Shown here: positions 33,962-42,291 of the stretch, one piece after another
How positions within the stretch are numbered: the first letter of the stretch is position 1
Layout of the letters: each line of letters opens with the position of its first letter
Source: Panacibacter ginsenosidivorans
Lineage (GTDB): Bacteria; Bacteroidota; Bacteroidia; Chitinophagales; Chitinophagaceae
Length of the DNA stretch: 64,000 nucleotides
Assembly: GCF_007971225.1 (NCBI RefSeq)
Contig: NZ_CP042435.1
Coordinates: 5,149,501-5,213,500, forward strand
Direction: 5' to 3'
Notes under the pieces: generated by a model
The model's input: only the letters and a program-made list of their open reading frames with translations
What the model was told of the DNA's origin: nothing
Databases searched by the model: none
Translations under genes and position numbers: made by a program

Positions 33962-34090
33962 GATTTTGTACAAGGCTCCATTACTACTATGCGACACCTG
34001 TTGCGTCGCACACTTCATCGTTCAGTTCAGTAATGAGCAAGGCGTACAAGTGAGCGACACAACAAGAAATATGTCGCGGTTTTTTTGAGG
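33962..34090. repeat. Dispersed repeat, full palindrome (mixed subtype)
   Basis: Left core GTTGCGTCGCACACTT at 34000-34015, right core GTACAAGTGAGCGACACAAC at 34044-34063, short loop with AGTAATGAGC. The right tip is diverged. The gap 33947-34328 holds this element, a small hairpin (34154) and one more arm (34212). Confidence 0.8.
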
Positions 34091-34153
34091 CTCGTCGCAT
34101 AATAATTAAAGAATAAGTTTTGGTTGAGGGAAATAATATACTTTAGCCGACAT

Positions 34154-34174
34154 ATTGCGTAACGATAACGCAAT
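34154..34174. promoter_or_regulatory. Small inverted repeat upstream of the ThuA/dehydrogenase gene
   Basis: ATTGCGT and ACGCAAT (7 bp each, 7-base spacer) lie 155 bp before the start codon. They are outside the repeat arms and could be an operator or a 5' leader hairpin. Confidence 0.35.
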
Positions 34175-34211
34175 AAAAAGTATTAAGATTTTAAGTGCAT
34201 TAGATTATCTG

Positions 34212-34289
34212 ACGATTGGTAAACAAAGCGCTGAAGAGTGCGACGCAACGAAAGCTTAATAGCAGCAATAGCTTATGGCTCATAAAATT
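34212..34289 (-). repeat. Dispersed repeat arm, right orientation (single)
   Basis: Core GAAGAGTGCGACGCAACG at 34233-34250, then AAAGCTTAATAGCAGCAATA and tip TTATGGCTCATAAAATTT. It is 40 bp upstream of the ThuA-domain gene. Confidence 0.87.
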
Positions 34290-34328
34290 TCATTTATATA
34301 AAAGGTTAGAATTTTTAAATCAACGATT

Positions 34329-37300
34329 ATGCAACCAAAACATACAGTTATAAAAACTGTGTACACATTTATTATTGCTTTGTTGACAATGTGTTTTACG
34401 AATACGCTGAGTGCTCAAACGCAGCGTGTGCTTGTGTTTTACAAGACAGCTGGTTTTAGACATGCATCTATCGATGCAGGTAAAAAAGCGCTGACGCAAA
34501 TGGCTACAGAGAAAGGGTTTGCTATTGACTTTACAGAAGATGCCACACAATTCACTACAAACAATCTGAAAAAATACAATGCTGTTGTTTTCCTGAGTAC
34601 TACGGGAGACGTGTTGAACAATGATCAGCAACAGGAATTTGAAAGATATATACAGGCGGGTGGCGGCTATCTGGGCATACATGCCGCTGCAGATTGTGAA
34701 TATGATTGGCCCTGGTATGGAAGACTTGTTGGTGCCTGGTTTCTCGATCACCCGATGCCAAATAATATTCAGAAAGGAAAATATTATGTAGTTGATAAGA
34801 ATAATGCGGCAACAGCAGGAATGCCCGATACATTTGAACGTACAGATGAATTTTATAGTTTCAAAAATATTGATCCATCCATTCATGTATTGGTGAAGAT
34901 CGATGAAGCATCTTACAAAGGTGGAAAGAATGGCGATAACCATCCCATGAGCTGGTATCATGATTTTGATGGCGGCCGCGCTTTTTATACCAACATGGGT
35001 CATACCGATGAAACATTTATGGAACCACTGTTCCTAAATCATCTCTGGGCTGGTTTGCATTATGTAATGGGTGGTGATGCGCCAACTGCACTGGATTATT
35101 CAAAAGCTAAACCCGAGGAGAATCGTTTTTCAAAAGTTGTACTGGAAGAAAAATTAAATGAACCGATGGAATTAAGTGTACTGAATGATGGGCGTGTTTT
35201 GTTTATTGAAAGACATGGTGCTGTAAAATTGTACAACATCAAAACAAAACAATTAAAGACGATCGCTACAATCCCGGTTAGCACAAAGTACACAGATAAA
35301 GATGGCAAAACATCCGAAGCAGAAGATGGATTACTTGGCTTGAATAAAGATCCAGACTTTGCTATGAATCATTGGATATATCTCTATTATTCTGATCCGG
35401 CAAAATCAAGGAATATATTAACAAGGTACACGCTCAAAGGGGATGCACTCGATCTTAGTTCAAAGAAAGTTATTCTCGAAGTGGCTACACAACGTGAGCA
35501 ATGCTGCCACACTGGCGGCTCCATTACATTTGACGCACAAGGCAATCTTTATTTGTCTACCGGAGATAATACAAGCCCGAGAGCAACCGTATATGCACCT
35601 ATTGATGAACGTGAAGGCAGGTCTCCGTGGGATGCACAAAAATCTGCTGCAAACACCAATGATCTGCGTGGAAAAATATTACGCATAAAACCACAGCCTG
35701 ATGGAACCTACACTATTCCCGATGGTAATCTTTTTCCAAAGGGCGAAGCGCAAACAAGACCTGAAATATTTGTAATGGGCAACAGGAATCCTTTCAGAAT
35801 TTCTGTTGATAAAGAATCCGGCTTTCTTTATTGGGGAGAAGTTGGCCCCGATTCAAACAATCCAGATTCATTGAAAGGCCCTGCAGCACAGGATGAAATG
35901 AACCAGGCAAGAAAAGCCGGCAACTTCGGCTGGCCTTATTTTGTTGGAGATAACAAAGCATACAATCATTTTGATTTTGCAAGCAATACATCAGGTCCAA
36001 AATTCGATCCTGAAAAACCAATCAACAATTCTCCAAACAGTTCAGGGCTGAAAGAATTGCCACCTGCACAAAAAGCATTCATATGGTATCCTTATGCCGA
36101 ATCAAAAGAGTTTCCATTGGTTGGTACTGGCGGCAGAACTGCAATGGCTGGCCCTGTTTTTCATAGTGATGAATTTAAAACTGCACAACGTGCATTTCCA
36201 AAATATTACGATGGCAAACTATTGATCTATGAATGGATGCGTGGCTGGATCATGGCGGTAACAATGGATAAACAGAGCAATTATGTTTCTATGGAACGCT
36301 TTATGCCAAGTTATAAATTCAGTAATCCGATGGATATGGAGTTTGCTGCTAATGGTGATCTCTATATGCTTGAATATGGTTCTGGTTGGTTCACTGCAAA
36401 TGATGATGCACGTTTAATTCGCATAGAATATAACGGTGGTAATAGAAATCCATCTATACAAATTGCTGAAGATAAAATGGCGGGTTCTATTCCGTTCAAT
36501 GCAAGCCTTACATCAAAAGGTACAAAAGATGCAGATGGCGATACATTAACGTATTCATGGAAAGTAACTTCAAAAAATGGTTTTTCAAAAACCATCAATG
36601 AGCCGGATGCAAAACTCACCTTTGCTAAAGCAGGCGTGTATAAAGCAACGCTTACTGTAAAAGACAATAAAGGTGGTGTTTCAACACAATCAATGGAATT
36701 AACTGCAGGCAATGAACCTCCTGTCGTTTCATTTGATATTGGTAAGAGCAACAAATCATTTTATGTTCCAAACAAAACATACAATTATAAAGTAGATGTA
36801 AAAGACAAAGAAGACGGGTCCACAGCAAACGGTAAAATAAAACCATCTGCAGTTATAGTTAATATTGATTACCTCGCCGAAGGTTTTGACAAGGCAGAGA
36901 TCATACAGGGGCACCGTACAGCAGAACAGGCAGCCGCAGCGCCAAATGTTTCAAAAGGTTTGAAACTGATAACAGCAAGCGATTGCAGGTCTTGTCATGC
37001 TGATTATAAAAAATCTATTGGCCCTGCCTACTATGCAGTATCAGTAAAGTATAAAGCAAGCAGCGCCGCAGTAGAAAAACTTACGAAGAAAATTATTTCC
37101 GGTGGTAAAGGTGTCTGGGGCGATGTGCCGATGGCTGCGCATCCCAATCTTTCTGCAGAAGATGCCGCAGAAATGATCAAATATATTTTGAGTCTTTCGC
37201 AGCCAAAACCAAAAGTAAAATCATTGCCTGCACAGGGAACTTATACAACAAAGCAACCAGCAGGCGATAAAGGTCAGGGCGTTTACATCTTCCGTGCAGC

Positions 37301-38072
37301 GTACACAGATCATGGTGCCAATGGCTTGCCAGGCGTGGCTTCTGAAGAAACATTCACACTCCGCAACCCAAATATAAACCCATCAAAATATGATGAAGTA
37401 GTTGATGCAACCAAGATGAGTTATGGTGGCAATAATTTTGTTATTCCTTCCAAAACGGGTAGCTACATTAGTCTTAAACAAATAGATCTTACAGGCATCA
37501 GCAGTATAGAAATAACTGCCATGGCGCCTAAAGCGCAATTGAATGCAGAAGGCGGTACCATTGAATTGCACACAGATGCACCCAATGGAAAACTGTTAGG
37601 AAAAACACCTTTTATCGGAGATGCAGGTGGCGGTTTTGGTGGTGGCGGTAAACCTGTTTCGCTTCCCGTAGCGCCAACAGAAGGCATGCACGATATTTAC
37701 CTCGTATTTAAAAACCCAAATGCTAAACAAGGTGCTTCATTGATGGTTGTGTTGAATACAAGTTTCAAAACTGCTGATTCAACCACTAATCAAAATGTTC
37801 AGGCAGCGGTTCCAAAAGCAGACCTCAATGATTATGTTGGAAAATATAAAATGACCAACCTGCCGTTTCCATACATTGAAGTAACTGTGCAGGATGGAAA
37901 GCTTATGATGAAGGCAGGAGAGCAGGGCGGAGAAATAACACAAATGGATGAAGCAGATAAATTTGATGCAGGTGGTAAAGCAACGCTCTTATTTATACGC
38001 GACGAAAAGGACAAGGTAAACAAGGTTCAAATGGAAGCAATGAACTTTAAGTTTGAAGGAGTGAAAGAATAA
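34329..38072 (+). CDS. Multidomain exported protein: ThuA, PQQ-type sugar dehydrogenase, PKD, cytochrome c, CBM6-like, DUF3471-like
   Basis: A 1247-residue exported protein. In order: signal peptide (cleavage near TLSAQ, about 30); ThuA-like trehalose-utilisation domain (about 32-245, with GGGYLGIHAAADCEYDW); glucose/sorbosone dehydrogenase beta-propeller (about 260-700, with EDGLLGLNKDPDF, HTGGSITFDAQGNLYLSTGD and FVMGNRNPFRIS); PKD domain (about 710-800); cytochrome c with haem motif CRSCH at residue 886; a beta domain resembling CBM6 (about 975-1130); and a C-terminal DUF3471-like domain (about 1165-1247). It probably oxidises a sugar and passes electrons to its own haem. The same C-terminal domain ends the GH78 protein at 49806. 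Right and left repeat arms flank it. Confidence 0.88.
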   Translation: MQPKHTVIKTVYTFIIALLTMCFTNTLSAQTQRVLVFYKTAGFRHASIDAGKKALTQMATEKGFAIDFTEDATQFTTNNLKKYNAVVFLSTTGDVLNNDQQQEFERYIQAGGGYLGIHAAADCEYDWPWYGRLVGAWFLDHPMPNNIQKGKYYVVDKNNAATAGMPDTFERTDEFYSFKNIDPSIHVLVKIDEASYKGGKNGDNHPMSWYHDFDGGRAFYTNMGHTDETFMEPLFLNHLWAGLHYVMGGDAPTALDYSKAKPEENRFSKVVLEEKLNEPMELSVLNDGRVLFIERHGAVKLYNIKTKQLKTIATIPVSTKYTDKDGKTSEAEDGLLGLNKDPDFAMNHWIYLYYSDPAKSRNILTRYTLKGDALDLSSKKVILEVATQREQCCHTGGSITFDAQGNLYLSTGDNTSPRATVYAPIDEREGRSPWDAQKSAANTNDLRGKILRIKPQPDGTYTIPDGNLFPKGEAQTRPEIFVMGNRNPFRISVDKESGFLYWGEVGPDSNNPDSLKGPAAQDEMNQARKAGNFGWPYFVGDNKAYNHFDFASNTSGPKFDPEKPINNSPNSSGLKELPPAQKAFIWYPYAESKEFPLVGTGGRTAMAGPVFHSDEFKTAQRAFPKYYDGKLLIYEWMRGWIMAVTMDKQSNYVSMERFMPSYKFSNPMDMEFAANGDLYMLEYGSGWFTANDDARLIRIEYNGGNRNPSIQIAEDKMAGSIPFNASLTSKGTKDADGDTLTYSWKVTSKNGFSKTINEPDAKLTFAKAGVYKATLTVKDNKGGVSTQSMELTAGNEPPVVSFDIGKSNKSFYVPNKTYNYKVDVKDKEDGSTANGKIKPSAVIVNIDYLAEGFDKAEIIQGHRTAEQAAAAPNVSKGLKLITASDCRSCHADYKKSIGPAYYAVSVKYKASSAAVEKLTKKIISGGKGVWGDVPMAAHPNLSAEDAAEMIKYILSLSQPKPKVKSLPAQGTYTTKQPAGDKGQGVYIFRAAYTDHGANGLPGVASEETFTLRNPNINPSKYDEVVDATKMSYGGNNFVIPSKTGSYISLKQIDLTGISSIEITAMAPKAQLNAEGGTIELHTDAPNGKLLGKTPFIGDAGGGFGGGGKPVSLPVAPTEGMHDIYLVFKNPNAKQGASLMVVLNTSFKTADSTTNQNVQAAVPKADLNDYVGKYKMTNLPFPYIEVTVQDGKLMMKAGEQGGEITQMDEADKFDAGGKATLLFIRDEKDKVNKVQMEAMNFKFEGVKE

Positions 38073-38151
38073 TTTTATGAGCCCGGCAATTAAGCATGCA
38101 TGAAACTTTCGTTGCGTCGCACACTTGTACTGTTTGAACATAATTGAGCAA
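38073..38151 (+). repeat. Dispersed repeat arm, left orientation (single)
   Basis: One of the best-preserved arms: tip TTTTATGAGCCCGGCAATTA starts a base after the stop codon, core GTTGCGTCGCACACTTGTAC at 38111-38130, inner GTTTGAACATAATTGAGC. Confidence 0.9.
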
Positions 38152-38165
38152 TGAAAAAGCAATAG

Positions 38166-38200
38166 CGGTCTTACGCTTCAAAAGTGTAAGACCGTTTCTT
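38166..38200 (+). terminator. Intrinsic terminator downstream of the ThuA/dehydrogenase gene
   Basis: A 13-bp stem, CGGTCTTACGCTT (38166-38178) with AAGTGTAAGACCG (38182-38194), one G-U pair, loop CAA, then TTTCTTATTTT. It lies after the repeat arm, so the arm is in the transcript's 3' untranslated region. Confidence 0.82.
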
Positions 38201-38269
38201 ATTTTAGCAGGAACAAAAATTCCCAACTATCCTTTATCTTACACGCAAAACCTAAATCGCACTTCGGCT

Positions 38270-41200
38270 ATGAGCATTTACGCTATTAAACAATACCACA
38301 GGGAGCTTGAAGATCTAAAACATTACGGCGGCACTACAAAAGAAACTGCTATTCGTTTTGCTTTTCAGAAATTATTAGATGAATATGGTAAGCCCTTAAA
38401 CCTGCGTCTTGTACCGGAAGTTTCTATAAAACTAAAAAATGGTAAAACAGTAACACCCGATGGAACTTTAAAAGACCAGCTGCGATTAGATCATGGTTAT
38501 TGGGAAAGTAAGGATGAAGCAGACGATATAAACGAAGAAATAAAAAAGAAATTCGGCAAAGGTTACCCAAGCGATAATATTCTTTTTGAAGATACCAATA
38601 CGGCTGTTCTTTACCAGCATGGCACAGAAGTAATGCGTGTGCCCATGCAGGAAGAAGAACAATTGGATAAACTCCTCAACAAATACATAAGTTTTGAGCG
38701 CCAGGAAATAAAAGACTTTCGTGCGGCTATTGAAAAATTCAAAGAAGATATTCCAAAAGTTACAGCAGCCATCCGCGAAATAATAGAAAAGCAAAACGAT
38801 AATGCATCATACAAAGAAGCCCTGCATAGTTTTCATGAACTCTGCAAACAATCCATCAATCCTGATATAACAGATGCTGATGTGCAGGAAATGATCGTGC
38901 AGCATATTCTTAGTGCAGACATCTTTAACACCATTTTTGATGAACCGCATTTTCACCAGGAAAATAATATAGCACGGGAACTGAATAAAGTTGTGGAAAC
39001 TTTTTTTACCGGTGCGGCACGCAGGCAAACACTGGGCAGCATAAAACATTATTACGATACCATTAATGCAAACGCCGCAGGTATTGCAGACCACCATGAG
39101 AAACAAAAATTCTTAAAAGTGGTGTATGAAAATTTTTATAAAGGTTATAATCCAAAAGCCGCAGACCGTTTGGGCATTGTTTACACACCAAATGAGATTG
39201 TGCAGTTCATGATAAAAAGCACAGATTATTTACTGCACAAACATTTTAGTAAAACACTGGCCGATAAAAATGTAGAGATACTTGACCCTGCCACAGGCAC
39301 AGGAACTTTTATCTGCGACATTATAGATTTTCTTCCCCGCAATAAACTCGAATACAAATACAAAAACGAACTGCATGCAAATGAGCTGGCAATACTGCCT
39401 TACTATATTGCCAACCTTAATATTGAATACACCTACAAACAAAAGATGGGCAACTATGCAGAGTTTGAGAATTTATGTTTTGTAGATACGCTTGACAATA
39501 CTGGCTTTCATTGGGTTGGCAAACAGGGCAATTTGTTTGGTGTAAGTGCAGAGAACGCAGCAAGAGTACGAAAGCAAAATGAAAAAAAGATAAGCGTTCT
39601 TATTGGCAACCCGCCTTATAATGCTAATCAGCAAAATGAAAATGACAACAATAAAAACCGCGAATATCCTACAATCGACAAGAGAATACGAGAAACTTTT
39701 GGAAAGGTCTCAAAAGCTCAGAATAAGAATAAAATATTCGATATGTATTCGAGATTTTTTCGATGGGCAATGGATAGATTAGATGGCAATGGAATAATCG
39801 CATTTGTTTCAAATCGAAGTTATATTGATAGTAAAGCATTTGATGGATTTCGTAAAACAATACAAACTGAGTATGACTATGCCTACATAATAGATACACA
39901 AAGTGACGTCAGAACAAATCCGAAGATCGCTGGAACAACGCATAATGTTTTTGGAATACAAACTGGAGTTGCAATTGTTTTTCTTTTGAGATTAAGTAGC
40001 GGAAAAATAAAAGACAACGATTGCCGAATTCAATATGTGAGCATGAGAGATGAATGGAGGAAAGAAGAAAAACTGCAATGGTTAGTTGAAAATCCTATTG
40101 AAAAAATTGAATTTGAAAATCTAATACCGGATAAAAATAATAACTGGATTAATAATTCGGAGAGTGATTACGAAAATCTTATCCCTTTGATAAATAAAAA
40201 TGTAAAATCGGGTAACTCTGAGAATTCAATATTTCGATTATATACACTAGGCATAAGAACGAATAGAGATGAATGGGTTTATGATTTCAACTCCGATGAA
40301 TTATTTAAGAAGGTTAAATTTCTCTCTGAAAATTATAATAGACAAGTACCTAAGTTTAAAGGAAGAAAATATGATGAGATAGACAATGAAATAGATTATT
40401 CGATAAAATGGGCAAGAGAATTAAAAAAATATCTATGTCGAGGGGTATTTTCAAAAGCCGATAGTAATTATATAACAGATGCTTCTTATCGTCCCTATGT
40501 ATCAAAATCTTTCTTTTCTGAAAGAGTCTTTATAGAAATGATTTATCAGATACCAAACATTTTCGGAATAGATGGAAATAGATTTGAAAATGCTGTAATA
40601 ACTTTCGATTCAAATCAGAAAAATAATTTTGCGACGCTCGCTACTAAGAATATTCCTGATTTACATTTCACTGGAGATAGTCAAGTTCTCCCTCTGTACC
40701 GCTACACAAAAGAAGGTCAACGTATAGAAAACATAACCGATTGGGCATTGCAACAATTCAAAGAACAGTACAAAGAAAGCAACATAACCAAACAAGATAT
40801 TTTTTATTACGTTTACGCAGTACTCCATCATCCCGCCTACCGCAAAAAATACGAGCTTAATTTAAAAAGAGAATTTCCTCGCATACCATTCTACGAAAAT
40901 TTTATGCGGTGGGCGAAATGGGGAGAGCAGTTAATGAACCTGCACATTAATTATGAAACAGTGCAGCCATTTAATTTACTGATTGAAAAAGTAAATGCAG
41001 GCTCAACCACAGATACAGAGAAACTACAGAAAGCAAAACTAAAAGCAGATAAAACAAACGGCATTATAGAACTCGATGCAGCTACTACTTTAACAGGCAT
41101 TCCAAAAACAGCGTGGGATTATAAACTCGGAAACCGCAGCGCATTGGAATGGGTGCTCGATCAATACAAAGAAAAGAAACCATCAGACCCAACCATTGCA

Positions 41201-41320
41201 GAAAAATTCAACACCTACAAATTTGCAGACTACAAAGAACATGTAATTGATCTTTTAAGAAGAGTATGCACTGTAAGTGTAGAAACAATGAACATTATTG
41301 CACAAATGCCGGATGAGTAA
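38270..41320 (+). CDS. Single-polypeptide restriction-modification enzyme, type ISP/IIG-like, no helicase
   Basis: A 1016-residue enzyme that should both cut and N6-adenine-methylate DNA. N-terminal PD-(D/E)xK nuclease: VTPDGTL (Asp64) and GYWESKDE (Glu79, Lys81). After a helical linker comes the methyltransferase: ILDPATGTGTF (motif I, about 338) and IGNPPYNAN (motif IV, about 446). A variable target-recognition region follows, then a C-terminal part typical of type ISP proteins (FYYVYAVLHHPAYRKKYE, FPRIPFY, KTAWDYKLGNRSALEW). Type ISP enzymes carry a helicase between nuclease and methylase; none is present. The open frame begins at 38144 in the repeat/terminator zone, but the ATG at 38270 gives the conserved start. 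No separate specificity or methylase gene lies nearby. Confidence 0.87.
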   Translation: MSIYAIKQYHRELEDLKHYGGTTKETAIRFAFQKLLDEYGKPLNLRLVPEVSIKLKNGKTVTPDGTLKDQLRLDHGYWESKDEADDINEEIKKKFGKGYPSDNILFEDTNTAVLYQHGTEVMRVPMQEEEQLDKLLNKYISFERQEIKDFRAAIEKFKEDIPKVTAAIREIIEKQNDNASYKEALHSFHELCKQSINPDITDADVQEMIVQHILSADIFNTIFDEPHFHQENNIARELNKVVETFFTGAARRQTLGSIKHYYDTINANAAGIADHHEKQKFLKVVYENFYKGYNPKAADRLGIVYTPNEIVQFMIKSTDYLLHKHFSKTLADKNVEILDPATGTGTFICDIIDFLPRNKLEYKYKNELHANELAILPYYIANLNIEYTYKQKMGNYAEFENLCFVDTLDNTGFHWVGKQGNLFGVSAENAARVRKQNEKKISVLIGNPPYNANQQNENDNNKNREYPTIDKRIRETFGKVSKAQNKNKIFDMYSRFFRWAMDRLDGNGIIAFVSNRSYIDSKAFDGFRKTIQTEYDYAYIIDTQSDVRTNPKIAGTTHNVFGIQTGVAIVFLLRLSSGKIKDNDCRIQYVSMRDEWRKEEKLQWLVENPIEKIEFENLIPDKNNNWINNSESDYENLIPLINKNVKSGNSENSIFRLYTLGIRTNRDEWVYDFNSDELFKKVKFLSENYNRQVPKFKGRKYDEIDNEIDYSIKWARELKKYLCRGVFSKADSNYITDASYRPYVSKSFFSERVFIEMIYQIPNIFGIDGNRFENAVITFDSNQKNNFATLATKNIPDLHFTGDSQVLPLYRYTKEGQRIENITDWALQQFKEQYKESNITKQDIFYYVYAVLHHPAYRKKYELNLKREFPRIPFYENFMRWAKWGEQLMNLHINYETVQPFNLLIEKVNAGSTTDTEKLQKAKLKADKTNGIIELDAATTLTGIPKTAWDYKLGNRSALEWVLDQYKEKKPSDPTIAEKFNTYKFADYKEHVIDLLRRVCTVSVETMNIIAQMPDE

Positions 41321-41398
41321 ATTATGAACCCGGCAACAGAATATGCATTAAGCAGCCGTTGCGTCGCACACTTGTACTAAAGGTAATGCTACTGAGCA
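41318..41398 (+). repeat. Dispersed repeat arm, left orientation (single)
   Basis: Tip AATTATGAACCCGGCAAC begins in the stop codon of the restriction-modification gene. Core GTTGCGTCGCACACTTGTAC at 41358-41377; inner part ends CTACTGAGC. Confidence 0.88.
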
Positions 41399-41407
41399 GT
41401 GCGAAAC

Positions 41408-41517
41408 AGATGCCTCATTCTTCGGCATGACAAGCTGAAGTTCTTGAACGAAGCTGAAATTTTATGCTCAGCAAAATAATTATTCCTTAGCTTGTCATGC
41501 TGACGAAGGAAGCATCT
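41408..41517. repeat. Inverted repeat of the TGTCATGCTGA / AAGCATCT type
   Basis: AGCTTGTCATGCTGACGAAG begins the right half (41489-41517). Its imperfect reverse complement is at 41408-41436, 52 bases away. TGTCATGCTGA...AGCATCT words are widespread intergenic repeats in many bacteria; this is a different family from the main arms. Confidence 0.7.
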
Positions 41518-41518
41518 T

Positions 41519-41592
41519 TCTCCGCCAGGGTGCGTGTTCCGCACCAATATCAAATGAAAAATGGTTCGTGAGACACGAACCAGGGCAATGGA
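41519..41592 (+). repeat. Direct repeat copy 1 with two hairpins
   Basis: It contains hairpins GGTGCG/CGCACC (41529-41545) and GGTTCGTG/CACGAACC (41563-41581). A diverged copy in the same orientation lies at 42062-42140, so the two bracket the small membrane-protein gene. A further CCGCC...GGCGG pair is at 41602-41635. Confidence 0.7.
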
Positions 41593-41664
41593 GTTTCAAA
41601 TTCCGCCACAAACACAAATGCGTGAACGCTGGCGGTAATTATATAACTATCTTAATAAACTAAC

Positions 41665-42051
41665 ATGACACGAGTAATTCCTTTATGGGTAACAATTGTT
41701 GCAAGCTTAATGACCTTAAGTATCTTAGCGTTTTCTATAAATCTTGTTGTTTATCCAAAAACATTTTTCCCCGACACTGATTTTTTAGCAAAAAATGTAA
41801 GACATTTTACAACCATGTGGGCTATGAGACAATTTTCTATTGGAGCCCTGATTGCTTATTCCCTGGTTAAGCAAAGTGTTCCCACTCTTAAAATCGCCCT
41901 GTCATTAGTGTTTCTTGTAAATATTTTTACCATAGTTGAAGGTGCTTATATAAATAATATTTTTTCAATTGTTGAGTCAATAATTTATTGCTGTGTTTCA
42001 GCGATAATGATATTTGCAATACACAAAAAAGCAAAAGTTTTGAAATTGTAA
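41665..42051 (+). CDS. Small four-helix membrane protein of unknown function
   Basis: A 128-residue protein with four hydrophobic segments (about 8-28, 50-68, 75-95 and 100-120) and a basic C-terminus (HKKAKVLKL). A polar loop with FFPDTDFLAKNVRHF follows the first helix. It resembles small DoxX/DUF4345-like membrane proteins only in shape; no motif proves this. It is bracketed by two direct repeats and, outside these, by a left and a right arm of the dispersed repeat, which suggests an accessory gene acquired with repeat sequence. Its codon use looks ordinary. Confidence 0.7.
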   Translation: MTRVIPLWVTIVASLMTLSILAFSINLVVYPKTFFPDTDFLAKNVRHFTTMWAMRQFSIGALIAYSLVKQSVPTLKIALSLVFLVNIFTIVEGAYINNIFSIVESIIYCCVSAIMIFAIHKKAKVLKL

Positions 42052-42061
42052 TTAGAGTAAC

Positions 42062-42140
42062 CTCCGCCAAGGCGCGTGTCTCACGCACCAATATTTTAGC
42101 AAATGAAAACGATTCGGGAGGCACGAACCATGACAATGGC
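42062..42140 (+). repeat. Direct repeat copy 2
   Basis: A diverged copy of 41519-41592. Shared words include CTCCGCCA, GCGTGT, CGCACCAATAT, CAAATGAAAA, CACGAACCA and CAATGG. It follows the membrane-protein gene by 11 bases. Confidence 0.68.
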
Positions 42141-42154
42141 TTCGCAATGAAGAT

Positions 42155-42224
42155 CAATGAAGGGAACGTATAAGTGTGCGACGCAAGGAACGATGCCACC
42201 TGCGCCAAAGATGGCTACCCAAAA
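42155..42224 (-). repeat. Dispersed repeat arm, right orientation (single, diverged)
   Basis: Core GTATAAGTGTGCGACGCAA at 42168-42186; the outer part is diverged (AAGATGGCTACCCAAAATTC). It lies 68 bp upstream of the GH106 start. Confidence 0.78.
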
Positions 42225-42291
42225 TTCAACCATGACGGCGCATGATGGTTGTATAATTATCGTGTTCTACATTTATCGCATCAAACTTGTC

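Noticed and set aside
38270-42051. A larger defence island or prophage around the restriction-modification gene
   Set aside because: No integrase, phage structural gene, toxin-antitoxin pair or second defence gene was seen; neighbours are metabolic genes.
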